A stretch of 54,953 bases of DNA from an uncultured Lachnospiraceae bacterium. Its GTDB lineage: Bacteria > Bacillota > Clostridia > Lachnospirales > Lachnospiraceae. A program made the translations under genes and the position numbers. Under the pieces are notes generated by a model, which did not search any database, had not been told where the DNA came from, and saw only the letters and a list, made by a program, of their open reading frames with translations. Below are positions 16,536 through 24,528 of this stretch, one piece after another. Every line of letters begins with the position of its first letter. Within the stretch, counting starts at the first letter, position 1. The stretch lies in assembly GCA_910587295.1 (NCBI GenBank), contig CAJULP010000032.1:1-54953 (forward strand). Reading direction: 5' to 3'.

Positions 16536-16814
16536 TTACCTCATTTCTTCATATTTACTCATTAACTTGTCTGCAAAACTCTCAGCGCTCACATCATATG
16601 TGCCTGCCTGGATCCTTGCCTTGATCGGAGCGACTACATCTTCCCTGATATCGCTTGCATTGGCAACGGACTGCTTTACATTCTGGATGTCCTTTCCTAT
16701 GCTGGAAATCTGAAGCTGGTCAGAGCTGAGTCCGGCGCTTCCTTTCGCTTTCACGTTTGCTGTCTTCTTGGCGCTGTACATCTGCTGCACCTGTGTATAT
16801 GCTTCTATACGCAT
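16536..16814 (-). CDS. flgM: Anti-sigma-28 factor FlgM
   Basis: A 92-residue regulator that holds sigma-28 inactive until the hook is done and FlgM is exported. The C-terminal sigma-binding half has the usual DQLQISS, then APIKARIQAGTYDVSAES and FADKLMSKYEE. It is the first gene of the flgM-flgN-flgK-flgK2-flgL-fliW-csrA operon, 60 nt below a sigma-28 promoter, so sigma-28 drives its own inhibitor. AAGGGGGA precedes the ATG. Confidence 0.93.
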   Translation of the reverse strand: MRIEAYTQVQQMYSAKKTANVKAKGSAGLSSDQLQISSIGKDIQNVKQSVANASDIREDVVAPIKARIQAGTYDVSAESFADKLMSKYEEMR

Positions 16815-16871
16815 GTTATTTCCCCCTTCCCTGGATAACCTGCTTTATCATCACTATTATTTTCACTATTA

Positions 16872-16898
16872 GTATCGGATTATTTTCCCAAGACTTTA
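16872..16898 (-). promoter_or_regulatory. Sigma-28 promoter of flgM operon
   Basis: The minus strand reads TAAA, 15 bases, TCCGATAC, a two-base departure from consensus. The predicted start near 16865 leaves a leader of about 50 nt. The -35 element touches the U-run of the uraA terminator, so the two units are packed end to start. Confidence 0.8.
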
Positions 16899-16899
16899 G

Positions 16900-16945
16900 A
16901 GAAAAAAGAAAAAGAATCCCGCATGCAGGATTCTCTTTCTTTTAC
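16900..16945 (-). terminator. Terminator of uraA
   Basis: The stem AGAATCC/GGATTCT (16913-16919 with 16928-16934) can be extended by flanking A-T pairs. On the minus strand it is followed by TTTTCTTTTTTCTC. It starts about 12 nt past the uraA stop. Confidence 0.8.
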
Positions 16946-16951
16946 GATTAC

Positions 16952-18331
16952 TTATTCTTTAAAATTCGGTCTCATATCTACCCCCCGGGTATGATCGCCA
17001 TCCGGATTGCTCCCGAACACATAGTCATTCCCCGGCAGGATCGCATTTAAAATAATCCCTGCAAGCGCCGCGATCGCAAGCCCGGTCAGTGTGACCGAAG
17101 TGCCGGCAATGTTAAACGTAAGCCCCCCGGAAAACCCCAGCCCGCTGACTAAGATCACTGCCGCAATGATCAGGTTTCTTGACTTGGTGAAATCCACTTT
17201 ATTTTCCACCACGTTCCGCACGCCGATCGCCGAGATCATACCGTAAAGCATAAAGCTGACGCCGCCAATGATCGCGGATGGAATGGAACCGATCACTTCC
17301 GCCATCTTCGGGATAAAACTGAGCACTACCGCATAAACTGCCGCCAGACGGATGACTTTGGGATCGTACACTTTACTTAACTCCAACACGCCGGTGTTTT
17401 CGCCATAAGTGGTATTTGCCGGGCCACCCACAAAAGCCGCCAGAGCCGTGGCGACACCGTCACCCGCCAATGTCCTGTGAAGGCCCGGGTCTTCAATAAA
17501 ATTATCTCCCACCGTGGCGGAGATAGCGGACATATCACCGATATGCTCCATCATGGTGGCTAAGGCGATAGGCGCCATGACCAAAACCGCCGTCAGGTCA
17601 AACTTACAGATCTGGAAAGGCGGAAGCCCCACCCAGCTAGCGGACTGCACTCCGGCAAAGTTTAAGATTGCGCTGCCATCCGCGTTGGTCATGCCAACCG
17701 CATTCAAAATGAGGGCTGCCGCATAAGAGATCACCACTCCCATCAGGATAGGGATAATCTTAAACATGCCCTTTCCCCAAATGTTAAAGATAATGATCGT
17801 TCCAAGGGCTATCACCGCCAAAAGCCAGTTGCTGGATGCATTAGAGACTGCCGAAGGAGCCAAAGACAATCCGATGCAGATGATGATCGGGCCTGTTACC
17901 ACCGGCGGAAGGAATCTCATGACCTTCTTAACGCCGATCAGCCTGATCACCAGCGCCAAAACCAGATACAGCACCCCGGCCACCACAATGCCGCCGCAGG
18001 CGTAAGGGAGCTTTTCCCCCATACTCATCCCCGCAAAAATCCCGGTATCTAACTGCGCCACTGTCTGGAATCCTCCCAGAAACGCAAAAGAAGAACCTAA
18101 AAACGCGGGTACCTTAAGCTTGGAACAAAGATGAAAAAATAAGGTTCCAAGTCCTGCACAGATTAAGGTCACCTGAATTGAAAGTCCTTCTCCCTCAAAG
18201 TAAACATTAACTAAAATTGGTACTAAAATCGTTGCGCCAAACATGGCGAACATGTGCTGCAGCCCCAGGATAAGCATCTTGGGTATCCCAAGCGACTTCG
18301 CATCCCGGATCACTTCCTGTTGTTTCAACAT
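16952..18331 (-). CDS. uraA: Uracil permease (NCS2 family)
   Basis: A 459-residue membrane protein importing uracil with protons. It opens with GIPKMLILGLQHMFAMFGATILVP, the first helix and signature of the NCS2 family. It carries the family substrate-site region (FVGGPANTTYGENTGVLELSK) and around 12-14 hydrophobic helices. The start at 18331 has AGGAGAGG upstream; a longer start overlaps a leader hairpin. It diverges from upp, so transport and salvage of uracil are set back to back. A sigma-A promoter lies at 18411-18439. Confidence 0.93.
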   Translation of the reverse strand: MLKQQEVIRDAKSLGIPKMLILGLQHMFAMFGATILVPILVNVYFEGEGLSIQVTLICAGLGTLFFHLCSKLKVPAFLGSSFAFLGGFQTVAQLDTGIFAGMSMGEKLPYACGGIVVAGVLYLVLALVIRLIGVKKVMRFLPPVVTGPIIICIGLSLAPSAVSNASSNWLLAVIALGTIIIFNIWGKGMFKIIPILMGVVISYAAALILNAVGMTNADGSAILNFAGVQSASWVGLPPFQICKFDLTAVLVMAPIALATMMEHIGDMSAISATVGDNFIEDPGLHRTLAGDGVATALAAFVGGPANTTYGENTGVLELSKVYDPKVIRLAAVYAVVLSFIPKMAEVIGSIPSAIIGGVSFMLYGMISAIGVRNVVENKVDFTKSRNLIIAAVILVSGLGFSGGLTFNIAGTSVTLTGLAIAALAGIILNAILPGNDYVFGSNPDGDHTRGVDMRPNFKE

Positions 18332-18353
18332 CACACCTCTCCTCTCGCGTGTC

Positions 18354-18375
18354 ATTCCACCTGTAAGGGTGGAAT
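18354..18375 (-). promoter_or_regulatory. Hairpin in the uraA leader
   Basis: A perfect eight-base stem, ATTCCACC with GGTGGAAT around a six-base loop, lies between the uraA promoter and its ribosome site. It does not match the PyrR-binding consensus that I know. It could be a DNA operator or an RNA element. Confidence 0.35.
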
Positions 18376-18410
18376 TTACCAGACCATTCCAATAGCTTCA
18401 TTAAGTCACA

Positions 18411-18439
18411 AGTATACTGTTTTCTTTCGGGAATTACAA
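18411..18439 (-). promoter_or_regulatory. Sigma-A promoter of uraA
   Basis: The minus strand reads TTGTAA, 17 bases, TATACT. Transcription would begin near 18404, giving a leader of about 70 nt. Confidence 0.6.
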
Positions 18440-18458
18440 GGAAAATTTTTATCCGTTG

Positions 18459-18487
18459 TTGACTTAAATCCCAACTTGCACTAAAAT
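18459..18487 (+). promoter_or_regulatory. Sigma-A promoter of upp
   Basis: TTGACT, 17 bases, TAAAAT: a near-consensus housekeeping promoter. The start would be near 18494, about 45 nt before the upp ATG. It diverges from the uraA promoter about 20 bp away. Confidence 0.75.
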
Positions 18488-18538
18488 TTTACATAACACG
18501 ATAAGAGAATTTCAAATCACGATTCGAGGAGGGTTCTA

Positions 18539-19186
18539 ATGGAACATTTAAAAGACATGGAAAACGTATTTGTGCTAAATCATCCCCTGATCCAGCACAA
18601 AATTTCCCGCCTGCGGGATGAAAACACCGGCACTAACGAATTTCGTAAACTGATTGAAGAAATTGCAACACTCATGGGGTATGAAGCGCTGCGTGACCTG
18701 CCTACACAGGAAGTGGAAATCAAAACCCCTATCGAGACCTGTATGACCCCCGTGATCTCCGGAAAAAAAATGGCAATCGTTCCCATCCTCCGGGCAGGTC
18801 TTGGCATGGTGAACGGACTTCTCGCCCTGGTTCCTTCCGCAAAGGTTGGACACATCGGATTATACCGCGACCCCGAAACCCATACCCCCCACGAATATTA
18901 CTGCAAACTCCCCGAGCCCATCGACCAGCGGACCATCGTGGTCCTTGACCCCATGCTCGCCACCGGCGGCTCCGGTACGGAAGCAGTGGATTTCATCAAA
19001 CAGCATGGCGGCAGGCACATCAAGTTCATGTGCATCATTGCCGCACCGGAAGGACTGAAAAAGCTTACCGAGGCCCATCCGGATATCCAGGTATATGTGG
19101 GCCATTTAGACAGATGCCTGAACGAACACGCCTATATCTGCCCAGGACTTGGAGATGCCGGGGACAGGATCTTCGGTACAAGATAA
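18539..19186 (+). CDS. upp: Uracil phosphoribosyltransferase
   Basis: Makes UMP from uracil and PRPP. The 215-residue protein has NHPLIQHKISRLRD near its start, the IVPILRAGLGM segment, the PRPP-binding loop VLDPMLATGGSG and the C-terminal uracil-binding GDAGDRIFGT. GAGGAGGG precedes the ATG at 18539 by five bases. Another in-frame ATG six codons on would give the more usual length, but it has no ribosome site. It is monocistronic and ends at a terminator. Confidence 0.97.
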   Translation: MEHLKDMENVFVLNHPLIQHKISRLRDENTGTNEFRKLIEEIATLMGYEALRDLPTQEVEIKTPIETCMTPVISGKKMAIVPILRAGLGMVNGLLALVPSAKVGHIGLYRDPETHTPHEYYCKLPEPIDQRTIVVLDPMLATGGSGTEAVDFIKQHGGRHIKFMCIIAAPEGLKKLTEAHPDIQVYVGHLDRCLNEHAYICPGLGDAGDRIFGTR

Positions 19187-19211
19187 GAGTAAAATTTCAT
19201 ATGGATCATTT

Positions 19212-19236
19212 GTGCCGCTTCATAGCGGCACTTTTT
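19212..19236 (+). terminator. Terminator of upp
   Basis: GTGCCGC and GCGGCAC pair around a six-base loop, with TTTTT directly after the stem, 25 nt past the upp stop. On the minus strand it lies just beyond the end of the cytidylyltransferase gene but has no good U-run. Confidence 0.9.
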
Positions 19237-19242
19237 ATCCGA

Positions 19243-19932
19243 TCAAAACTTTGTTCCATAAAACCTCTCCAGATCCGCTTTCGTCGTAATCTTAAAATTG
19301 GTTTCATCCCCCGGGATCACCGCCATCCTCATCCCCGCCATCACCGCAGGCTCTGTGGATCCGTTGATCGCAAGTATTTTATCCGGGAGAAGCGCCCTGT
19401 TTGCCTCATAATACTTCCCAAAGCAAAATACCTCCGGCGCCTGTCCCGCAAAAATATGGCTGCGGTTTAACAGCCTGCTTATGGTCTTACCGTCCGTACT
19501 TTCATACACGGTATCTTTCATAGGCAGCACCGGAATCACACCGTCGTGCCCTTCTATTGCATCCAGACAGTCCGTGACCAGCTGCCGGGAAAGCAGAGGC
19601 CTTGCGGCATCATGGATCAAAACCACATCCTCCTTTGAAGCATAGGATCTGATACTTTCAAGACCATGAAAAATAGAAAGCTGCCTGTTTGCCCCGGGCA
19701 GGGAAAAACCGCAGAACTTCCCCGCCGCATCGGCATCCGCCAGCCATTTCTTAATCTTTTCATGCCATTTTTCATCCGCCACGATCAAAAGCTTGTCGAT
19801 CCCCGGATGGGAAGATAAGGTTTCGATGCAATAAGAGATCACCGGCTTACCGCCCACTTCCATATACTGCTTAGGGATATCCGCCCCCATCCGAAGGCCC
19901 GTTCCCCCTGATAAAAGCAACGCTATATTCAC
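19243..19932 (-). CDS. ispD: IspD/TarI-type cytidylyltransferase
   Basis: A 229-residue enzyme that joins CTP to a polyol phosphate. It shows the nucleotide loop LLLSGGTGLRMGADIPKQY (residues 5-23), GGKPVISYCIETL, HDAARPLLS and the closing DETNFKITTKADLERF. This fold serves both IspD (isoprenoid methylerythritol pathway) and TarI (CDP-ribitol). Here it overlaps an alcohol dehydrogenase by four bases, in an operon with a pentulose-phosphate epimerase and a TagF/TarL-like transferase. A TarI-like role in making a CDP-pentitol is therefore more likely than isoprenoid synthesis. It is the last gene of the operon. Confidence 0.85.
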   Translation of the reverse strand: MNIALLLSGGTGLRMGADIPKQYMEVGGKPVISYCIETLSSHPGIDKLLIVADEKWHEKIKKWLADADAAGKFCGFSLPGANRQLSIFHGLESIRSYASKEDVVLIHDAARPLLSRQLVTDCLDAIEGHDGVIPVLPMKDTVYESTDGKTISRLLNRSHIFAGQAPEVFCFGKYYEANRALLPDKILAINGSTEPAVMAGMRMAVIPGDETNFKITTKADLERFYGTKF

Positions 19933-21020
19933 CTTACCACCATCACCTTTACATATTCCCGGGTCTTATCCCGCATCATCAAAACCCCCCGGTCAAGTTC
20001 CTCAAACTCAAACTTTTGCGTAATAAACCGTTCCGGCGCAATCCTTCCTGCGCTGATCCGGTCCAGCGCATAATGCCAGTCATCCTTTTTATCATGGGTA
20101 AAGGAAGAATTCCAACACCCCTTCACCGTCAACTGATTGCGAAGGATCTTCCAATAACAGTTCTTTTCCAATGTGATGTCAGACGCAGGATTTCCCACAA
20201 GCTGTACGGTTCCGCCAGGAGCCGCGGCTTCCGCTGCCATTGTGACCGTTTCATTCCTGCCCACACATTCATAGAATACGCCCGCTCCAAGCCCGTTGGT
20301 TTTATCGTGGACCCACTTTAGCACATCCTCATCCTTGCTGTTGCAAAAATTTGTCTCCGGAAGCCCCAGTTTTAACACCTTCTCCCGCTGGGATTCTTTA
20401 TTGCCTATCACCAACAGGTTATTGTGCCCTGCTTCTAAAAAGAACATGGCAAGCAAAAGCCCAATAGTTCCCAGCCCGCAGATCACGACAGGCCCTTCCC
20501 TTTCCCAAACGCCGCATCCGCCGCCATTTATGACACTGTTTAAGCCAATACCGTCAGCCGCCCTGCCTGCATGGGCTGCCACTGCCATGGGCTCCAACAT
20601 AGCCGCCTGCTCATAGGTAACCTGATCCGGCAGTTCTATTAAATTCCACTGGGGCACCGCCACATACTCCGCAAATCCCCCATCCTGACGGGATCCCAGA
20701 TAGCCGTAATGCCTGCACATCTCATACTGCCTTTTCTTACAGGGAACACAGCTTCCGCAGGGAATCAGCGGGAAAACGCCTACCCGCTTATTAAGCCACC
20801 CGGGATCGGCCCCTTCGCCTGTCTTTACCACCATGCCCGAAAACTCATGCCCCGGAATGGTGGGATAAGAATAGGTTCCGGTCCGGTACACTCTGGGGAT
20901 ATCAGATCCGCAGATCCCTGCCGCTTTCACCGAAACCAGCACTTCCCCTTTTGCCAATACCGGCTCATCCGCTTCCTCCAGCCTAAAATCTCCTATGCCA
21001 TGCAAAACCCATGCTTTCAT
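19929..21020 (-). CDS. Zinc-dependent alcohol (polyol) dehydrogenase
   Basis: A 363-residue medium-chain dehydrogenase. Catalytic zinc ligands are Cys37 (GICGSD), His58-Glu59 (PGHEF) and Glu near 144 (LEPMAV). Structural zinc Cys residues are 88, 91, 94 and 102. The NAD(P) fold has VVICGLGTIGLLLA. A small insert rich in Gly (NGGGCG) precedes that fold. Similar to galactitol-1-phosphate or sorbitol dehydrogenases and to TarJ, which reduces ribulose 5-phosphate. Between epimerase and cytidylyltransferase genes it would reduce a pentulose 5-phosphate to a pentitol 5-phosphate. GGAGGGAAACAG precedes the ATG. Confidence 0.85.
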   Translation of the reverse strand: MKAWVLHGIGDFRLEEADEPVLAKGEVLVSVKAAGICGSDIPRVYRTGTYSYPTIPGHEFSGMVVKTGEGADPGWLNKRVGVFPLIPCGSCVPCKKRQYEMCRHYGYLGSRQDGGFAEYVAVPQWNLIELPDQVTYEQAAMLEPMAVAAHAGRAADGIGLNSVINGGGCGVWEREGPVVICGLGTIGLLLAMFFLEAGHNNLLVIGNKESQREKVLKLGLPETNFCNSKDEDVLKWVHDKTNGLGAGVFYECVGRNETVTMAAEAAAPGGTVQLVGNPASDITLEKNCYWKILRNQLTVKGCWNSSFTHDKKDDWHYALDRISAGRIAPERFITQKFEFEELDRGVLMMRDKTREYVKVMVVR

Positions 21021-21061
21021 CTGTTTCCCTCCAACCTGCTGCCTGTTCTATACCATCCGCA

Positions 21062-21724
21062 TTAAAATTTAAATTCCCGGATATTTTCTAAAGTCTCCCA
21101 ATAGGGCTGATTTTTCCCGAACAAAAGCGTGGTTCCAAGGACAAAGCCCTTGACCCCCTTAGGCGCAAATTTTGTGATCTTGTCCGCGCCACAGGCCCCA
21201 TCCCAGTAAATGTCAAATTCCATTTCTTCCCGCATGGAAAGAAGCCGGTCGATCTTTTTCCCCACATAAGGCAGGTACATCTGCCCTGCGTTGCCCGGAT
21301 TTACCGACATTACCAGTACCTTATCCACTATACGAAGCATTTCATAGATCGTCTCAATACTGGTTCCCGGATTCACTGCGATCCCCGGCACCATGCCTGC
21401 GTTAATGATCTTCTGCAAAGTGGTGGACGGATGGTATTCCGCTTCCGGATGGATATAGACCGTGTCCCCCTTCCGAAGATTTTTCAAAAATAGTTCGATA
21501 CAATTATTGGGATGCTCGATCATCAAATGCACATCTAAAGGTTTCCCGGTGGCTCCCGCTATGTAGCTCATGTCGTTTAAAGACATGGCAAAGTTAGGCA
21601 CATACCGCCCGTCCATAATATCAATGTGAAAAGAGTCAATGCCTCCTTTTTCCAGTTCTCTTACCTCTTTTTCCAGATTGCCATAATTGGCACACATCAT
21701 TGATGCCGTCAATTCAAAATACAT
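21062..21724 (-). CDS. rpe: Ribulose-phosphate 3-epimerase family protein
   Basis: A 220-residue TIM barrel. It shows SMMCANYGNLEKEV at the start, the HIDIMDGRYVPN loop with its catalytic Asp, DVHLMIEHP, VMSVNPG and the late IYWDGACGADKI loop. That last loop replaces the usual VDGGI but keeps the Asp that acts as acid/base, and the metal ligands (two His, two Asp) look complete. It would interconvert ribulose and xylulose 5-phosphate. Placed in a pentitol operon, it may feed xylulose 5-phosphate to the dehydrogenase, so the product could be arabinitol or xylitol rather than ribitol. A housekeeping pentose phosphate role cannot be excluded. Confidence 0.88.
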   Translation of the reverse strand: MYFELTASMMCANYGNLEKEVRELEKGGIDSFHIDIMDGRYVPNFAMSLNDMSYIAGATGKPLDVHLMIEHPNNCIELFLKNLRKGDTVYIHPEAEYHPSTTLQKIINAGMVPGIAVNPGTSIETIYEMLRIVDKVLVMSVNPGNAGQMYLPYVGKKIDRLLSMREEMEFDIYWDGACGADKITKFAPKGVKGFVLGTTLLFGKNQPYWETLENIREFKF

Positions 21725-21778
21725 TTTATTCTCGCTTTCCTCCCTGAATACTTCGCTTCCCTGCCCGGCTGCCGCCTG

Positions 21779-23134
21779 TCACAAAACATCCACGTTCTGG
21801 ATCATCACCGGCTTGCCGGTGTCCTGATAGATCTGCACGATGCTGCTGCTATCCCCGTAATACGCATCACTTAAAACCACTGCCCGGTCCATATCCGCCG
21901 TGTCATCATAAATCCCCCAGCCTTCCTGCCGGTACTGCTTGACGATCTGCGCATACTCCCTCCAAAGCTCCGGGCGCAAAGTCTCAATGGTGGTCCGGAT
22001 CAGGGGATGGGGCCGCCATAAAAGAGCTATTTCCTCCTGCTGTTCCTGAAATGTCCGGAACACCGACCTCATCTTTTCCAGCATCTTTTCATCCTGTGCC
22101 AGCAGCGCGTTGATGCTGGTATTATAAAAAATGATCTTCTTCCATGTTCCGTCCGGCTTCTCAATCACCTTCCGCCACTCTTCCGGAATCACCAAATCCT
22201 CTCGTTTTACGTTGTGCACCTTGTCAAATTTCGGGGAACCAAGGCCAAGTATCTTCTTTTCCAGCATGCTCCTGTCAAGGTACTCCCCGGTAAGCCCGTT
22301 TGCCTTCGCCGCCTTTATAAATTCATTGATATAGATCTGCCGCATATCCTCGGACTGAACGATCACCTTATCTGCAAATAAAATCCCCGGTAAAAAGAAA
22401 AAATGCTTCACACTGTCAATCTTGTCCTGCTCCTCCGGCTTCATTTCCTGCAGCACGAAATATGGGATATACACCAATTGCTCCGTATATTTCTTTAAAT
22501 TGCTGGAAAAATACCGCTCCGGAACACTTGTGACATAATTCCAGTTGTCGTAGGGATTGTGGATATAAATCGTGTCCGGCCGCCGCTCCTCCAGCCTGTA
22601 ATCCTCATAATGAGTGATCTCTATATTGGGAGGATATTCTCCTCCTTCGTAGTGCATTTCCCCAAAGCTGCCGTCCGGGTTTTTATCGAAATAAGGGATC
22701 GGCACTACATAGGCATCGCAGTCTTCATCCTCTCTTGCCGCCAGATAGACACTCTCTAGGGAATCCCACATACTGGCTTTATAGGGAAGGAAAACCACTT
22801 CTTTTTTTATTTTGATCCGGGTGATCTCCAATTCCGCCCTGTTAAGCGGCTCTTCCAATTGGCTTATAAAATCATTTGGCTGTAATTTTTCTAACTGCCG
22901 GCTGAGTTGAAAGACCACTTCACAGTACTGCTCCAGGCAGGCAACGCTTGCCGTTCCCTCCCCTTCCGACTGCTCAATCACATTCCCGATCTGTACTGCC
23001 GCTTCCTGGCAATCCCCAAGGGCTGCCCGGACAGCATCATATCTGCCTGCCGATAGCTCCTGTGCACATTCCTGGTGGAAAGCGTGCAGGCTTGTAAAAA
23101 TTTCTAAAATTTGCTGTTTTTGAAATTTACGCAT
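21779..23134 (-). CDS. CDP-glycerol/pentitol phosphotransferase-like protein (TagF/TarL family)
   Basis: A 451-residue protein with a helical N-terminal third (1-125) and a GT-B-like part related to CDP-glycerol glycerophosphotransferases: VVFLPYKASMWDSLES, YIHNPYDNWN, ALLWRPHPLIRTT and SDAYYGDSSSIVQIYQDTGKPV. The last motif is the family's donor-site signature. I start at 23134, after GGAGG with six-base spacing; a longer start overlaps it. It heads the operon with epimerase, dehydrogenase and cytidylyltransferase, so it probably transfers a pentitol phosphate. With no membrane segment or export system nearby, the acceptor may be cytoplasmic, perhaps flagellin glycan. Confidence 0.75.
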   Translation of the reverse strand: MRKFQKQQILEIFTSLHAFHQECAQELSAGRYDAVRAALGDCQEAAVQIGNVIEQSEGEGTASVACLEQYCEVVFQLSRQLEKLQPNDFISQLEEPLNRAELEITRIKIKKEVVFLPYKASMWDSLESVYLAAREDEDCDAYVVPIPYFDKNPDGSFGEMHYEGGEYPPNIEITHYEDYRLEERRPDTIYIHNPYDNWNYVTSVPERYFSSNLKKYTEQLVYIPYFVLQEMKPEEQDKIDSVKHFFFLPGILFADKVIVQSEDMRQIYINEFIKAAKANGLTGEYLDRSMLEKKILGLGSPKFDKVHNVKREDLVIPEEWRKVIEKPDGTWKKIIFYNTSINALLAQDEKMLEKMRSVFRTFQEQQEEIALLWRPHPLIRTTIETLRPELWREYAQIVKQYRQEGWGIYDDTADMDRAVVLSDAYYGDSSSIVQIYQDTGKPVMIQNVDVL

Positions 23135-23162
23135 AAAAATCCTCCATGCTTTCAAGAGCCTG

Positions 23163-23262
23163 CAAATTTGGGCGCAAGCACAAATTTGTCTGTGAAAAAT
23201 TTATTTTTCACAGTAATGCCTCTTCCTGACGTTCGTTTGGCCGGAGCCTGTCAGATCCGGCC
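23163..23262 (-). promoter_or_regulatory. Three consecutive hairpins in the pentitol operon leader
   Basis: The leader between the promoter and the first ribosome site holds three hairpins. They are GGCCGGA/TCCGGCC (23239-23245 with 23256-23262), a ten-base perfect stem CTGTGAAAAA/TTTTTCACAG with a four-base loop (23190-23213), and CAAATTTG repeated at 23163-23170 and 23181-23188. None is followed by a clear U-run on the minus strand. They could regulate translation or stabilise the mRNA. I recognise no known riboswitch. Confidence 0.5.
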
Positions 23263-23269
23263 TAGGATT

Positions 23270-23298
23270 ATTTTAGCATTGACACCGCAGTATGTAAA
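23270..23298 (-). promoter_or_regulatory. Sigma-A promoter of the pentitol operon
   Basis: The minus strand reads TTTACA, 17 bases, TAAAAT. Transcription would start near 23263, right at the first leader hairpin, giving a leader of about 130 nt. Confidence 0.65.
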
Positions 23299-23314
23299 TA
23301 AGAGGATGACCGGC

Positions 23315-24316
23315 TCACATCTTACGTTCAAATTCCTCTATGGAGTGAACTGCCGCTGCCGTTTTCAGCCAGCCACGAAGAATTTCTAAGTCCTTTTCCT
23401 TCATAATGATCCCTGTTAACCGTTCGCTTGCACTGCCATAACCGGAAAGAAGGTCAATAATCGCCTCGGCACGTCCTTCTGCTTTTCCTTCGGCATGTCC
23501 CTCTGCCCTCTCATCCGCAAGCCATTCACTTAATCCCTTACTCATATTCACCTTCCCGCCTTTCCCATACTTTTCCTTTATTTTCAACACTTCATTATTT
23601 TCCACGTAAGACGCCACCATGTCATAGGCTTCCTCGTCAAGCATTCCGTATGCCTCGTCGTTCTCAACCAATTCCCTTAATTTCCGCTTATCGCCTGAAA
23701 ACCTGATATAATCAAATACCTGCTTTACATCCGTCCGAAACACACCGGTATCTTCCAGCTTCCTGACTTCTACAACGTGAATCCGATAGTCCGCCACCAG
23801 CTCCCGCAGACTCTCAGGGATTCCTGAAAAGTCCAGAATATCATGAAGGTTTCTTGCCCCATCCCATTCCTCTTCGCCAAAGTATAAGATGAACGTGATT
23901 GTAGGAAAAAGCCTGCTTTCCTTCCGAAACCCGCACAAATATTCCCCGCTGTCCAGATTTTTGCACTCTTTTCTTATTTTTTTCCGTACCGTGGCCGCCT
24001 GACGTTCATACTCCCCCGCGTCATACCCCATTGTGCGGAGAACAAGTGCATAGTCTATTTTTTCCTGACTTTCAATACCGATCATGGCAAAATTCATCCC
24101 GAAAGAAGCTTTCCTCATCAGGTCTCGGTACTTTACCGTTTTTCCCTTCCTTTTCCTTCCGACCCCATTTACTGGTCCTGGTGTAACTTTTGTGTCTGAT
24201 TCCTATAAGTCCTTCCCTGACACGAAAGGGATTCCTTTGCATCCAATACCGTTAATGATATCCGCATACCTTTCATTGTCGGAAAAGAAAGCATTACAGA
24301 CAATGTCCTTCTCCAT
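23315..24316 (-). pseudogene. Rpn/PD-(D/E)XK nuclease family gene with internal stop
   Basis: One reading frame runs from the ATG at 24314-24316 (AGGAG six bases upstream) to 23315 and is broken only by a TAG at 24203-24205. Before it: EKDIVCNAFFSDNERYADIIN, the start of the recombination-promoting nuclease family. After it, 28 more codons lead into MRKASFGMNFAMIGIESQEKIDYAL and the rest of the family (RTMGYDAGEYERQA, EEWDG..LHDILDF, VFRTDVKQVF). The C-terminus has the charged EGHAEGKAEGRAEA repeat. Family members usually have Gln at this position, so a single C-to-T change (CAG to TAG) explains it. It separates the pentitol operon from the large glycan locus. Confidence 0.85.
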
Positions 24317-24528
24317 CCTTTTCTCCTGTTCCGCAGGAAATCCTCCTGCTTTTTTATTTATTGGGTAATTGAAAGCATAGATTTCCTGAGATTCATTGAT
24401 AAACCGTTCCTGCCGCATCATGAAATGCCGGGAACAGATAAAGATGGCAAATTGCCTGAATATATGTTTAACAGAAATATGTTATGCTTTGACATAATAC
24501 TATCATACAAAATTGCGATGTGCAACTA

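Noticed and set aside
18354..18375. PyrR-type attenuator before uraA
   Set aside because: The hairpin lacks the PyrR-binding sequence I know and has no terminator partner.
24317..24528. A promoter TTGCAC-N17-TAGTAT (24497-24525, minus) for the nuclease gene, and a terminator for the glycan locus
   Set aside because: The promoter match is weak and partly touches the coding end of the GT32 gene; no stem with a U-run is visible. The region holds nothing else I can name.
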